Positions 16,169 through 25,684 are shown, counted from the stretch's first letter. The stretch: DNA of 64,000 nucleotides from an uncultured Ruminococcus sp. (GCA_902798755.1 CADBYC010000019.1:1-64000); one strand, 5' to 3'. Notes: generated by a model not told the origin, from the letters alone. Translations and numbers: made by a program.

Positions 16169-17543
16169 CGTTCATCACATCCTCGAGATTATTAAGATTA
16201 TCCAAAATAGGGATAGCACCATATCTACCAATCAAGTACTCTTTTTCTATCTTTTTATCGAAACGTTCTTTAAACTTATTCAGTGAGTAAATACACGAGC
16301 TATGATCTTTCTTTCGTTCAACAAACCAAATCTCATCTTGTCTTAATAAGTCCAAATCCAATAGATTAGAATCATGAGTTGTAGCAATTAATTGACTCGA
16401 ATTATCATTAGCAGCAGAAAAGAAAAATTCGATAAATTTTCTCGTTAGGTTAGTATGAAGACTTCTGTCGATTTCATCAATTAAGATAACTCTATTTTGT
16501 GCAAAAAAGATTGGGATCAAATCAAAAAGACGTTGTGTTCCATCCGATTCATCGGAATACTCAAACAAATCATCGGGATTTCCATGATTAAGAAGCATCT
16601 TTCTATAGACTATATCACCATCTTCATTTTGCCTGAGAACGTATTTTTGGTTATTAAAGCCTAATATGATAGCTTGATTATTATTGGTTTTATTAGCGAT
16701 ATCGATTTTGATCTGTTCGGCATCTTCTTTTGGAATATCACTAAACAGCTTATCCAAATCGAATTCCATAAACTGACTATCTATCGATTCAATTCCAGTA
16801 TCAAAATATGAAAGAATACCGGAAAAGAAGTTTTTTATCTGATTGTCATTTATGATATTATTCAAGTCAGCATACTTTGATTCCGGGAATATTACTATTA
16901 AGTCTTCGAACCATTTGCATACATCTAAAACGCTTTTAAAAACTCCACTTGGATTCTTGGTTCTAAGCTTTATATCACTTAAAATGGTTTTTTTCTTTAA
17001 TGCATCTGAAATATCACCATTAAAATCTTCGAGATAGACTTGCAGTCTGGTTATATTTTCTTCACTATCCAAATTCTTTCTTATGATATCAGAAACAGTG
17101 ACACTGTTACCTTCGTCGTCAACTTCTCTTTCAAACAATACTGTTTCTCCAGCATTGGTGATGCTGATCAGCCATTCTGAAAGGATTTGTTTAGTTATAT
17201 AAGAAAAAGCAAAACCATATGAATACTCAGTGTTATTCACTATTATTCTATATTCAAATACACCGGGTGTTTTATTGGCGTCTTGCTTAACTCTAAAGTA
17301 TTTCTTATTGGTATCAGTTCTGTTTAACCCATGTAGAATGATACTTCTTGAAAATGATACCGCTTCAATCAGATTGCTTTTTCCTCCTGCATTGGCGCCA
17401 AAGATCAAACCGGATTTTAGAACTTTCCTATTAGCAGTCTCTCTAACATGATCCTTATGTCTGCTGATCCTGCTGGCAAGAAATGAAATGCTCTGTTGAT
17501 CCAAGAAAGACTTGAAATTCGATACAGAAAAACCTATTAACAT
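16161..17543 (-). CDS. RloA/AbiLi-like AAA ATPase (COG1106 type)
   Basis: A 460-residue ABC-type ATPase related to SMC and OLD proteins. Walker A is FGANAGGKSN near residues 48-57; the signature region is YSDESDGTQRLFDL; Walker B is VILIDEIDRSLH; the switch histidine is in ATTHDSNLLDLDLL. It pairs with the overlapping RloB-like gene as a two-gene abortive-infection module resembling AbiL and, more distantly, PARIS. The ATPase is expected to sense infection and release the effector. It is transcribed from a consensus promoter at 17583-17611 that shares an operator-like dyad with a divergent promoter. Confidence 0.85.
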   Translation of the reverse strand: MLIGFSVSNFKSFLDQQSISFLASRISRHKDHVRETANRKVLKSGLIFGANAGGKSNLIEAVSFSRSIILHGLNRTDTNKKYFRVKQDANKTPGVFEYRIIVNNTEYSYGFAFSYITKQILSEWLISITNAGETVLFEREVDDEGNSVTVSDIIRKNLDSEENITRLQVYLEDFNGDISDALKKKTILSDIKLRTKNPSGVFKSVLDVCKWFEDLIVIFPESKYADLNNIINDNQIKNFFSGILSYFDTGIESIDSQFMEFDLDKLFSDIPKEDAEQIKIDIANKTNNNQAIILGFNNQKYVLRQNEDGDIVYRKMLLNHGNPDDLFEYSDESDGTQRLFDLIPIFFAQNRVILIDEIDRSLHTNLTRKFIEFFFSAANDNSSQLIATTHDSNLLDLDLLRQDEIWFVERKKDHSSCIYSLNKFKERFDKKIEKEYLIGRYGAIPILDNLNNLEDVMNDE

Positions 17544-17582
17544 ATTAACTCCTCCTAAAAGACATAGCGTGCCTTACAATAT

Positions 17583-17611
17583 AGTATAATGTGAAAAAAT
17601 CACTTTGTCAA
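17583..17611 (-). promoter_or_regulatory. Promoter of the AbiL/RloAB-like operon
   Basis: On the minus strand TTGACA (17611-17606), a 17-bp spacer and TATACT (17588-17583). The spacer contains GTGATTTTTTCAC, related to the nearby dyad. Confidence 0.75.
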
Positions 17612-17657
17612 TATTATATACGCAATAATCGGAAATAATTCAAAGCAATTTATGAAT

Positions 17658-17680
17658 AAGATGTGAAATTTTCACATCTT
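17658..17680. promoter_or_regulatory. Perfect 11-1-11 dyad, candidate operator
   Basis: AAGATGTGAAA and TTTCACATCTT flank a single T. It abuts the plus-strand -35 (17684) and its core GTGAAA/TTTCAC recurs in relaxed form inside the divergent AbiL-like promoter, so one regulator could control both. Confidence 0.6.
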
Positions 17681-17683
17681 ATA

Positions 17684-17712
17684 TTGACAAACTTAAGTAG
17701 CAGCAGTAATAT
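17684..17712 (+). promoter_or_regulatory. Plus-strand promoter of the small-gene operon
   Basis: TTGACA (17684-17689), 17-bp spacer, TAATAT (17707-17712), immediately right of the dyad. Confidence 0.65.
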
Positions 17713-17903
17713 AGTAAATGATGAAAAGGTAATGGGCTATAAAAATCGCCAAAAAAAGAAAGGCGAACCTAATAGCTCGCCTCTCTAAACTGAATTTAGC
17801 ATTAGTAAATTCAGAGTTGCATTTGAATAATATCATACTTTTATTCCTAAATCAACAGTTTGGAGACAATTTCATCAAATAATCGAGGAAGGAGGGTCTC
17901 CAA

Positions 17904-18161
17904 ATGCAGTTTGACGGTGCACTTGTAAAAGAGCAAGGGGTATGTTTTGCGATTGCGGTTGTAAAACCTCATGTACTGAACAGCGCTACAAAAGAATCTG
18001 TCCGAAGCGGGTTTAAACGATATTTCGGTCAAGTTCCGATAATACTCATGGCTCAAAACTCGCGAGGAACGCCTATCTATGATGGTAGACGTGACATTGT
18101 AAAATTCCTCGCCGGCATTCATCCGTCGCGTATTCCGTGGAAACGCTACACCGTATCATAA
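17904..18161 (+). CDS. Small hypothetical protein
   Basis: An 85-residue basic protein with no family I recognise. It has a strong ribosome site (GGAAGGAGGG) before the ATG. Phrases such as FAIAVVKPHVLN and PIILMAQNSRGTPIYDGR suggest a compact alpha/beta domain. It is followed after 20 bases by a DUF2188-type gene in the same operon, both driven from the promoter at 17684, opposite the AbiL-like pair. A role in regulating or neutralising that system is possible but only by position. Confidence 0.6.
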   Translation: MQFDGALVKEQGVCFAIAVVKPHVLNSATKESVRSGFKRYFGQVPIILMAQNSRGTPIYDGRRDIVKFLAGIHPSRIPWKRYTVS

Positions 18162-18181
18162 AAGAAAGGAATGACAAGTTT

Positions 18182-18409
18182 ATGTCAAATCAACACGTTG
18201 TGCCAAACGGAAACAATTGGCAGGTTAAAGCAGAAAAAGCAACAAGAGCGACAAAGAATTTCAATACTCAAAGGGAAGCTATTAACTATGCAAAAGGAAT
18301 TGCCATAAAGCAAAACAGTGAAGTTGTGATTCATGACAGGCGCGGCAGGATCCGTGACAAAGACAGTTACGGTAACGACCCTTGTCCGCCAAAAGACACG
18401 AAACACTAA
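18182..18409 (+). CDS. DUF2188-family small protein
   Basis: A 75-residue protein whose HVVPNGNNWQVKAEKATRA opening and later EVVIHDRRGRIRDKDSYGND ending match DUF2188, a small domain with the pattern 'hVvP...gWaV... G.. ..S.f.tq.EAi..A..iA'. Function in the family is unknown. I chose the ATG at 18182 rather than the in-frame ATG at 18137, because it has the ribosome site AAAGAAAGGA and gives the usual domain start. It ends 18 bases before a strong terminator. Confidence 0.75.
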   Translation: MSNQHVVPNGNNWQVKAEKATRATKNFNTQREAINYAKGIAIKQNSEVVIHDRRGRIRDKDSYGNDPCPPKDTKH

Positions 18410-18426
18410 ATCAACTTCATAATCCT

Positions 18427-18458
18427 AAGGGCGGAACTCAATCGGGTCCGCCCTTTTT
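18427..18458 (+). terminator. Terminator after the DUF2188 gene
   Basis: AAGGGCGGA (18427-18435) pairs with TCCGCCCTT (18447-18455), followed by TTTATTTT. Confidence 0.85.
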
Positions 18459-18503
18459 ATTTTGACACCTCAATTTAAATGTTTCTTTTTCTGTTTACTA
18501 AAC

Positions 18504-19400
18504 TCAGAATAATCCCTGTATTTTTGCTTGAATAACTGCACCCGCAACGCTGGCGCCTACACCAATCAAGAAATCTTTCAAACCAACAAGAGCTGATTTA
18601 ATGATACTCGACTTCTTTTGAGCAGCAATCTTCTCTTTTATCTCGGTCAGCATTTCAATTGCGGTTTCCTTATCTTCACCAGAAATATCATCTTCCTCAA
18701 CAGCTGATTCAATCTCCGAAACAGCATCGTTGGCTTTCTCGTAAGTAAACTCTACTGTATTGTTGTTTCCCGTAGCAACAACTGAACCTTCAACCGATGC
18801 ATTAAAAACGCTTGTGCTCCCATAATAATTATTAATTGTTTGTGGTATCGTTTTTGCTGTTTCTTTTTCAGTTGTATCAAATTGCATATCTTCACCAAGT
18901 ATTCCTTCAGATTCGAGCTTCATCGTCCATTCTAATAAAGCGGTTTTTACTTTTTCAACAATATCAATTATTGCAGGAGGTGACAAATGTACTCCATATT
19001 TCATAGGCGATGGTGTATCAAAAAGAGTATTAATGAATGATAACTTTTCTCCTGTGAACTCAACACCTAGTCCTTCTTCTTTCTGTGAATAGAGCGTAAT
19101 GATTTCAGATACAGAATTTTTCACAGGAATTCTGCAAATCTCATCTTCCAACTCTTTATCGAACATCATAGTCGGTATCCAACCACTATATGGATTAAAA
19201 GCCTTTAGTTGACCTCTAATTTTTCGATAGTCAGGAATTGTATCTCCGTTCTGATATCCATTCAGCTCACAAAGAATCCATTTATCAAAATCTGTCAATC
19301 CAAGCTTTGCTGCTATTAAATGTGCTTTCCGCAAAACGCTAACGACATCACAATCCGATTTGGTAACTTCATTTTGTAAATCTAAAACGATACTACTCAT
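18504..19400 (-). CDS. AbiTii-domain protein at the end of the type I restriction operon
   Basis: A 298-residue protein. The N-terminal SVLRKAHLIAAKLGLTDFDKW and ELNGYQ match the AbiTii domain known from abortive-infection proteins. A central TINNYYGSTSVF stretch, a charged helical part and a C-terminal hydrophobic segment (LIGVGASVAGAVIQA) follow, suggesting oligomerisation and membrane contact. Its ATG overlaps the end of hsdS by 8 bases and has AAGGAGG, so it is the fourth gene of the hsd operon. A back-up cell-killing role when restriction fails is inference from family and position. Confidence 0.75.
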   Translation of the reverse strand: MSSIVLDLQNEVTKSDCDVVSVLRKAHLIAAKLGLTDFDKWILCELNGYQNGDTIPDYRKIRGQLKAFNPYSGWIPTMMFDKELEDEICRIPVKNSVSEIITLYSQKEEGLGVEFTGEKLSFINTLFDTPSPMKYGVHLSPPAIIDIVEKVKTALLEWTMKLESEGILGEDMQFDTTEKETAKTIPQTINNYYGSTSVFNASVEGSVVATGNNNTVEFTYEKANDAVSEIESAVEEDDISGEDKETAIEMLTEIKEKIAAQKKSSIIKSALVGLKDFLIGVGASVAGAVIQAKIQGLF

Positions 19401-20697
19401 TAGTATCCTCCTTTTTCACTTTCACTTGTCCGTTCATCAGCATGGGAAGCAGGAAATCACGCAGGGAAGTGAGTTCTTGGTTTTCTATCATGGTATTTGA
19501 TTTCAAATCAAACAGTCCATACACATACTCATTGAACCTATCAAGTAAAGGTTTAGGTGGTAGTATGGTCTTTAGTCCAAGTAGCTCAGTTATTCTTATG
19601 CCCTTGAAGACACTGCCAGTAGAATTGCCCTCTGCAAGTTTGATAAAGTAATCACTTGTAAAGGATAGATATAGAAAAGCCGAATTAACATTGTTGTAGT
19701 CTGGTCTTATTGAGAAAACAGATTCATTTATGTCCCAATCCTCAGGTTTATTCCAGATAATATGACATCTTCCTAACGGCGATATACTGGCAAATAGTAT
19801 ATCGCCTATCTTGATATCTGACCTTTTATGTACGATTCTTCGTGCCTCTTCATCAATTAAGTCGCAGGCTGAAAAATCAATATTACCATTTGGAAGAAGA
19901 TTCTTAACGGTCAGATATTTAATCTGTCCTCCTGTATTGAGTCGGAAATTATCACGAGGATTCAATCCTGTATTGATAGATGATATAACCTCTGAATATG
20001 GAACCACTTCCCACCCATCGGGGATTTCACGCTTCAACGCCTCATTCCAGATCATCTTACCGCCAGATGATTTATATGGCTTGCCGTTTTCATCGGGGAA
20101 GTCAAACTGAACAAACCAGTAATCATACAGCAGTTTTACCATAGCATCAAGGTCAGAATAGATAGCTTTATTGTTGGAGATTTTAGCATCAATACACCCC
20201 AACAAGTCAACCATTTTTTTCTGATATGCTATAGAATAATCAGGTATTTCTATTTGTTCAACATTATAAATGGGTAACTTTGGTTGTGAAGAGCCCACTT
20301 TAAAACGTTCAATTTCCTTTTGGGCTTTGTCATTAGATAATACATAATACAAAAACTCAGGAAGGACTTTAGATACATCAAGATTAGCAAACTTACAACA
20401 GTTCTCTGTTAGATTTGCTCCATCCAAGGAATCTCCAATCATTGAAACCATGCCCAGAGTATTTCCTACTATGGCAAGAATAACATCACCTGCATTCACG
20501 GTATACGCCTTTATTCTGTTCCAATAATCATTACGAGCATACATCATTGAAGAATCAAGGTTTAATACTTTTCCTTGATACATATCTAAAATACGAATAT
20601 AAGGATGTTCATTAGGCTCGGTTTGCAATGTTTCACCTTTTGGAATGCGCTTACCGCCTTTCACCTTGCAAACATCTTTAACAAGATATTTACTCAT
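19393..20697 (-). CDS. hsdS: Type I restriction-modification specificity subunit
   Basis: A 434-residue HsdS with two target-recognition domains, roughly residues 1-170 and 225-400, each followed by a conserved helical spacer (ISNNKAIYSDLDAMVKLLYD and the C-terminal IENQELTSLRDFLLPMLMNG). Each TRD reads half of a split DNA target; the sequence recognised cannot be predicted here. It overlaps hsdM by 8 bases upstream and the AbiTii gene by 8 bases downstream, so the operon is tightly coupled. The length is normal and no inverted partner hsdS is present. Confidence 0.92.
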   Translation of the reverse strand: MSKYLVKDVCKVKGGKRIPKGETLQTEPNEHPYIRILDMYQGKVLNLDSSMMYARNDYWNRIKAYTVNAGDVILAIVGNTLGMVSMIGDSLDGANLTENCCKFANLDVSKVLPEFLYYVLSNDKAQKEIERFKVGSSQPKLPIYNVEQIEIPDYSIAYQKKMVDLLGCIDAKISNNKAIYSDLDAMVKLLYDYWFVQFDFPDENGKPYKSSGGKMIWNEALKREIPDGWEVVPYSEVISSINTGLNPRDNFRLNTGGQIKYLTVKNLLPNGNIDFSACDLIDEEARRIVHKRSDIKIGDILFASISPLGRCHIIWNKPEDWDINESVFSIRPDYNNVNSAFLYLSFTSDYFIKLAEGNSTGSVFKGIRITELLGLKTILPPKPLLDRFNEYVYGLFDLKSNTMIENQELTSLRDFLLPMLMNGQVKVKKEDTNE

Positions 20698-22366
20698 ATT
20701 TCAGCCCTCTCAACTGTTTTATGATGCTCTTTTCCAATTCTACACCCTTGCGGAACTGTTCAGAAAGTCTGCTCTCGTATTCATCCATACGCTCTGCAAA
20801 TTCTTCGGCGGTAATATCCACATATTCAATCTTAATCTCAAAATACTGTCCTGCCGAGAAAGAATAGCTTTTTTGGATTATTTCATCATAAGAAACCTTT
20901 ACGCTGAAATCATCGATGATTTCCTGATTGATAAATGTGTCCTCAATCAGCTTAACTTCTTCATCGGACAATACCGTTCTTTGATTCTTACCGTCTTTGA
21001 CTTTTGTGCCGAGTTTGGAAGCGTCAATCAGCATGATGTCGCCGCTGTGGTTGCCTTTGTCGATGAAGAGGACAGATACGTTCGTGCCTGTGTTGGCAAA
21101 GATATTGGACGGCATAGAGATAACGCCTTTGAGCCACCTGTTATCGATAATCCGCTGTCGAATTGTATTTTCTATCCCAGATTTTGCCGTCAAAAATCCT
21201 GTCGGACATACGATAGCCGCTTTACCGTTATCTTTGAGGCTCCAGAGAATATGCTGAATAAAACAGAGATAAACAGCCATTGATTCTTTTTTGCTCTTCG
21301 GTATCTTCGGCACTCCTGCAAAGAAGCGTTTGATACCATCCCGCTCTTCCGAATTCTCCCACTTGTTCTCTATCACGTTTCTTGTAGAGGAAAAGTCCAT
21401 TTTGAACGGAGGATTGGAAGTGATGTAGTCGAACCGCTTTACACCGCTCGCTGGATCATGGGGGATGTTGTAGTGAGCAGGAGTATCGAGGGTGTCGCCC
21501 TCAATGATGTTGTCAAGGCTGTTCGTCAGACCGTTGAGCAACATATTGATACGCAGGAATCGGGTAGACTTCGCCGATATATCCTGTGTATAAACTTGCG
21601 CCTTATCGCCGAAACTGCCTCTGCCGAGCTCGTTTGCAAGGTGCAGGACGAGGGAGCCAGAGCCAGCGGACGGGTCATGCACCTCGTAAATCTTATCCTC
21701 GACAGGGGACATATTTACGAGAATTTTTGCGATGATGCTTGAAATCGTCTGCGGCGTGAAGTATTCGGCGTATTTTCCTGCGGCAACATTATAGTCTTTA
21801 ATCAGATATTCAAAGATTGCGCTGTAGAAATCGAAGTTGCTCTCAAAAGCGTCGGAAAAATCGAAGCGGTCTTGGCTGATGATACCGAAGATGTTTTTCG
21901 CAAAGTTGTTCCGCTTGGAGCTCTCGACGTTCTCGGTTATACGAGTAAAGAGCGGCTTTCTTGTTCCGTCTGCCAACTGAACAGAGAACTCTTCGTTCTG
22001 CGGATAGTTGGAAATACGCTCCAGAGCGTCGTCGAACTTCTTGTAGAAAGTGTCGGAAGATACACGGTTGATCAGGTATTCGATGGTATCTTCATACTTG
22101 AAAGCGACGTCCTGAGGGTAGGTATCAAAGAAAGCGTCCATTTCGTCGTTTTCATTCCGCAAAATCTCTTCTGTGCTCATATCAATGTCGGCGGCAAAGG
22201 CTCTCAGATTCGACATGAACTTGTCATTCAGAAACTTATACAGAAAGACCGATGTGATGACGACTTCTTCTGAGGCTTGGTTGGCTAAACCGTTGGAAGC
22301 CGACAAGCCCTTCAGGTCATCTATCATCAGCTTGATTTGTTTTTCAAGGGTGAATATATCTGCCAT
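20690..22366 (-). CDS. hsdM: Type I restriction-modification DNA methyltransferase subunit
   Basis: A 558-residue N6-adenine methyltransferase. The SAM-binding motif is DPSAGSGSLVLHL and the catalytic motif IV is SNPPF, both in the expected order after an all-helical N-terminal domain. It methylates host DNA at the HsdS target and forms the M2S core of the complex. The ribosome site AAGGAG precedes the ATG, 12 bases after hsdR. It is intact and similar in length to other HsdM proteins of this subfamily. Confidence 0.95.
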   Translation of the reverse strand: MADIFTLEKQIKLMIDDLKGLSASNGLANQASEEVVITSVFLYKFLNDKFMSNLRAFAADIDMSTEEILRNENDEMDAFFDTYPQDVAFKYEDTIEYLINRVSSDTFYKKFDDALERISNYPQNEEFSVQLADGTRKPLFTRITENVESSKRNNFAKNIFGIISQDRFDFSDAFESNFDFYSAIFEYLIKDYNVAAGKYAEYFTPQTISSIIAKILVNMSPVEDKIYEVHDPSAGSGSLVLHLANELGRGSFGDKAQVYTQDISAKSTRFLRINMLLNGLTNSLDNIIEGDTLDTPAHYNIPHDPASGVKRFDYITSNPPFKMDFSSTRNVIENKWENSEERDGIKRFFAGVPKIPKSKKESMAVYLCFIQHILWSLKDNGKAAIVCPTGFLTAKSGIENTIRQRIIDNRWLKGVISMPSNIFANTGTNVSVLFIDKGNHSGDIMLIDASKLGTKVKDGKNQRTVLSDEEVKLIEDTFINQEIIDDFSVKVSYDEIIQKSYSFSAGQYFEIKIEYVDITAEEFAERMDEYESRLSEQFRKGVELEKSIIKQLRGLKYE

Positions 22367-22378
22367 GTGCTTACTCCT

Positions 22379-25300
22379 TTACTTGAATAGCTGAACATTA
22401 GTATACAGCTCGTTCAACAGCTTGTCATAATAACTCTTTACTCTTTGATACAGCTTTTGCTTCAAGAGCTGCTTGGTGATTTTGCTCTTGACAACATCTA
22501 CAAAGTTGCGTCTGCCCTGAACGATGATGACCTCTCTGTCGAGATTGTCTTTGACTGCCTCATAGACAAGGTGCAGGACGGCTTCAATGTCGCTTGGGTT
22601 GGCTCCCGTGAAATCGGCGCAGGCGTCCTGATAGGTTTTAACAAAGGCGTAGTTGTAGCCGTAAAGTGCCGCCAGTCGGTCGTTCTCGGCATTGATTTCT
22701 CTCGCCCTTTGTAATGCCTCTCTCAGCTCGTCAGTAAGCTCGCCGATGTCTGACAAATCAGAAATGGAGAGTTTGTCAAAGACACGTTGTAGGAGCTCGT
22801 CCAACTTCATTATCTTGATGTCGCCCTTGTTCTTGTTCTTCTTGATTTCGTGCTGAACCTCTTTGACAACATCGGTGAAGTCTTTGACTTCGGGATTGTT
22901 CTCTGCCAGTTTGCCGAGGTCGAGAATACTGATTTTGACTTTGACGAACTCATAGATGATTTCGACTATCTCTTTGTCGGAGATAACATCCATCATGCCT
23001 GCAGGCTTGGATTTCAGATTTACAAAGTCAATCCTGTGTTGTGTCAGCTTCAACAGCTTGCGGATTCTGTCTCGGTCAATCTGCTTGGCATAGTCAACAG
23101 CCCTCGATAATACGAACTCTGTGTAGCACTCCTTGATACCGTTGAGCAGTCGACGGATTTTGAGGAGTGTTTCTTTTGAGAACTGTTCTAACTTTTGAGA
23201 AAAGATTTCAAGATTATCGGTAGGGATAATGCTCTCTAAGTCTGATACATACCGCTGATACTTGCGGTAGATGTCTTCCTTGTCAATGACAAGTCCTTCG
23301 AGAGAGGCTTCATCTTCGCCGTTCTCGTTGATCTCGGCTTCAAGCTCCTTGATGTAATTCTCTATGGTAGTGTTGTATTCTTCCTCAATGTCGATGAAGT
23401 CTACGATATAGCCGTACTTGTATACTCTGCCGTTCGGAGATTTATACGGACGGTTGACACGGCTGATAGTCTGCAAAAGGTTTTGAGCGTGAGGCTCACG
23501 GAGAAGATACATCTTTTTCAGACGCTTAACATCATAACCTGTCGTCAGCATGAAGTTGACTATCAGTAAGTCGGGCTTGAGGGTATCGTGGAAGTTGATT
23601 TGATTGTTCTTGTTGGCGATAGACTGCTTGGGGTCTTTTTCGTCGGTAATTACCAGACCAGAAACAAGGCGGCTGTTCTCTTCAAACCATTTATGAAGCT
23701 GTCGGGCTTGCTGATTGGTACGGCATACGACCATACCGCCGATAGTCGGGTCGCTGTTCTGCAAACGGAAGTTTTCAAAATCACGCTCGATGAACTCGCC
23801 GAGATTAGCACAGAACACTTCACTCTCATATACGTCCCGCTCTTCAAGTTTGGTGTCCTCGATGTCAAGATTTTTCTTGATATCCGCTTTGGCTACGGTG
23901 TCTATCTGCTCTTTCTTGATTCGCAGAGTGTATCCGTCGGCAATACTCTTGTCATAGAAGTATTTATGGATATAATCGCCGAACTTCAGACTGGAACGCT
24001 CCTTTTTGGTGAGTAGCGGCGTACCGGTCAAAGCGATATAAACAGCGTCTAAATCACACGTCATAAGATTCTTGAAAAATTCGCCTGACCTTGAATAGCT
24101 GCGGTGAGCCTCGTCTATGAAGAAAACACGCTGAATGTTGGCATTATAGTCGTTCTTCGCCTCAGGCAGTCGGTCTTCAAACTTATGTATATTGACTACG
24201 CAGATTTCACCTAGTGTGTCGCCTGTCCTTCTCTTGGATAACGGGCGATTGAGTTCTTGGGTGAAGCTCTCCCTGTTATCGCAGTTTACAACTGATAAAT
24301 TGCGGTTTTGAAACTCTACGCTTGCTTGCCGGAGAAGGTCGAGTCTGTCTACTACAAAGAAGAATCGAGTAGAGATATTCTTTTTGTCGTAATAATCATT
24401 GATAACACGGACGCAGAAGGCAGACAGTCCTGTTTTGCCGCTGCCCTGAGTATGCCAAATGATACCGCCTTTGCCGCCCGACTCCAAACGCTCAATGATT
24501 TTGCGTGAAGCAAAGAACTGCGGATAACGCATGATGTGTTTTTGAGGGACGGTATCTTTGATGAACATCATGCCATATCTGAGAAAATACAACAGACGCT
24601 CTTTATCGAACAGGGAAGTGATGAAACGGTTGCAGGGGGTATTCAGCTCCAAGTTCTTCTGAAACTCTACGGTATCGACCTCTGAGGCTGCATAACCTAA
24701 ATCTACGGTGATTTCTTTGATATATTCTTCTGATATCTCTTTGTATGGGTAGTTGGCATGATAGTCGGCGCTGTCTTCTCGGAAGAAGGAAAAACTCGTA
24801 TTAGTACCATTCGGGGTAGTATAGAAGGAGCCCGCCTTAACGTCTTCTGCGTCGTCCGCTTCCTCATACTCCATGTTATTTGAGAACGATACGATTTGAA
24901 TAAGGTTAAAGAACTTCTTCCAGTCAGGATTGACAAGTCGTTGATTGATCATGCGGTTAAACTCGGCTTGAATACCGCCTTCATTGTCGGGAATCTTTAC
25001 CTCAAGGAAAGCTAGCGGCATACCGTTGATTAGAATATTGATGTCGGGACGGAAGGATCCTTTCTCAGTGTTTTCATCAATAGAAAAGGGCAACTCGTCC
25101 ACAACTGCAAAATCATTATTATCTACATTATCAAAATCAATGAGCTTCACTCGGTCAAGAGGCTTTATCAGCCACATATAGAACTCTTTACCGAGGTCAT
25201 TGTTTTTCATCGTATTGTGAATATCAGAGAGAATATCGGCAATTTCATCGGCGGAAAACTCCCTATTGTTAATCCGTTCAATAGCACTTGTAAAACGGCT

Positions 25301-25423
25301 GACAAAGATTTTGGTATCAAAGTCGATGTCAGCTTCTTTCATTGATTGGTATTCATAACCCAACCTAAGCACTTGAACGGTTGCAGGGATTTTTACTCTG
25401 GTGTCCTCGTTAAATCTACCCAT
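22379..25423 (-). CDS. hsdR: Type I restriction endonuclease subunit
   Basis: A 1014-residue motor and nuclease. The N-terminal nuclease motif is PDINILINGMPLAFLEVK (PD-x-EVK type), Walker A is TQGSGKTGL, the helicase box II is DEAHRS, and TGTPLL marks motif III; the C-terminus is helical. It translocates DNA and cuts unmodified sites. The frame opens at an ATG at 25441, but an AAGGAG lies between that codon and the ATG at 25423, so I place the start at 25423. First gene of the hsdR-hsdM-hsdS-abiTii operon. Confidence 0.95.
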   Translation of the reverse strand: MGRFNEDTRVKIPATVQVLRLGYEYQSMKEADIDFDTKIFVSRFTSAIERINNREFSADEIADILSDIHNTMKNNDLGKEFYMWLIKPLDRVKLIDFDNVDNNDFAVVDELPFSIDENTEKGSFRPDINILINGMPLAFLEVKIPDNEGGIQAEFNRMINQRLVNPDWKKFFNLIQIVSFSNNMEYEEADDAEDVKAGSFYTTPNGTNTSFSFFREDSADYHANYPYKEISEEYIKEITVDLGYAASEVDTVEFQKNLELNTPCNRFITSLFDKERLLYFLRYGMMFIKDTVPQKHIMRYPQFFASRKIIERLESGGKGGIIWHTQGSGKTGLSAFCVRVINDYYDKKNISTRFFFVVDRLDLLRQASVEFQNRNLSVVNCDNRESFTQELNRPLSKRRTGDTLGEICVVNIHKFEDRLPEAKNDYNANIQRVFFIDEAHRSYSRSGEFFKNLMTCDLDAVYIALTGTPLLTKKERSSLKFGDYIHKYFYDKSIADGYTLRIKKEQIDTVAKADIKKNLDIEDTKLEERDVYESEVFCANLGEFIERDFENFRLQNSDPTIGGMVVCRTNQQARQLHKWFEENSRLVSGLVITDEKDPKQSIANKNNQINFHDTLKPDLLIVNFMLTTGYDVKRLKKMYLLREPHAQNLLQTISRVNRPYKSPNGRVYKYGYIVDFIDIEEEYNTTIENYIKELEAEINENGEDEASLEGLVIDKEDIYRKYQRYVSDLESIIPTDNLEIFSQKLEQFSKETLLKIRRLLNGIKECYTEFVLSRAVDYAKQIDRDRIRKLLKLTQHRIDFVNLKSKPAGMMDVISDKEIVEIIYEFVKVKISILDLGKLAENNPEVKDFTDVVKEVQHEIKKNKNKGDIKIMKLDELLQRVFDKLSISDLSDIGELTDELREALQRAREINAENDRLAALYGYNYAFVKTYQDACADFTGANPSDIEAVLHLVYEAVKDNLDREVIIVQGRRNFVDVVKSKITKQLLKQKLYQRVKSYYDKLLNELYTNVQLFK

Positions 25424-25453
25424 GATTTTGCTCCTTGGCATGATGATATTACT

Positions 25454-25481
25454 ATTATATCATGTTTTGACAAAATAACAA
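25454..25481 (-). promoter_or_regulatory. Probable hsd operon promoter
   Basis: On the minus strand TTGTTA (25481-25476), 16-bp spacer and TATAAT (25459-25454), about 30 bases upstream of the hsdR start. Confidence 0.55.
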
Positions 25482-25684
25482 CAAAACTTTTGAACGCTTA
25501 GAAGATTGTTATTGTAAGGATTTATTTTGCATTTTTCTATTTGCATGAGAGTGTTGCAGTTTGGTTGCTACAGTTTGGCTCCTATAATGGAATAATGGAT
25601 GTATATGTTATAATCGGCGTGTAGGATTTGATAGTATCTTACAATCTCAAAGGGCCCTTTATATTAATTTTTGGAGGAATATTT

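Larger units (their letters stand above)
17544..17903. other. Divergent control region and structured leader
   Basis: Contains the minus-strand promoter of the AbiL-like pair, a perfect 23-bp dyad, a plus-strand promoter, and then a 190-base leader with two hairpins (AGGCGA/TCGCCT at 17761-17782; CTGAATTTA/TAAATTCAG at 17790-17814) before the small genes. No protein gene is seen in it; a small RNA or attenuator is possible. Confidence 0.6.
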
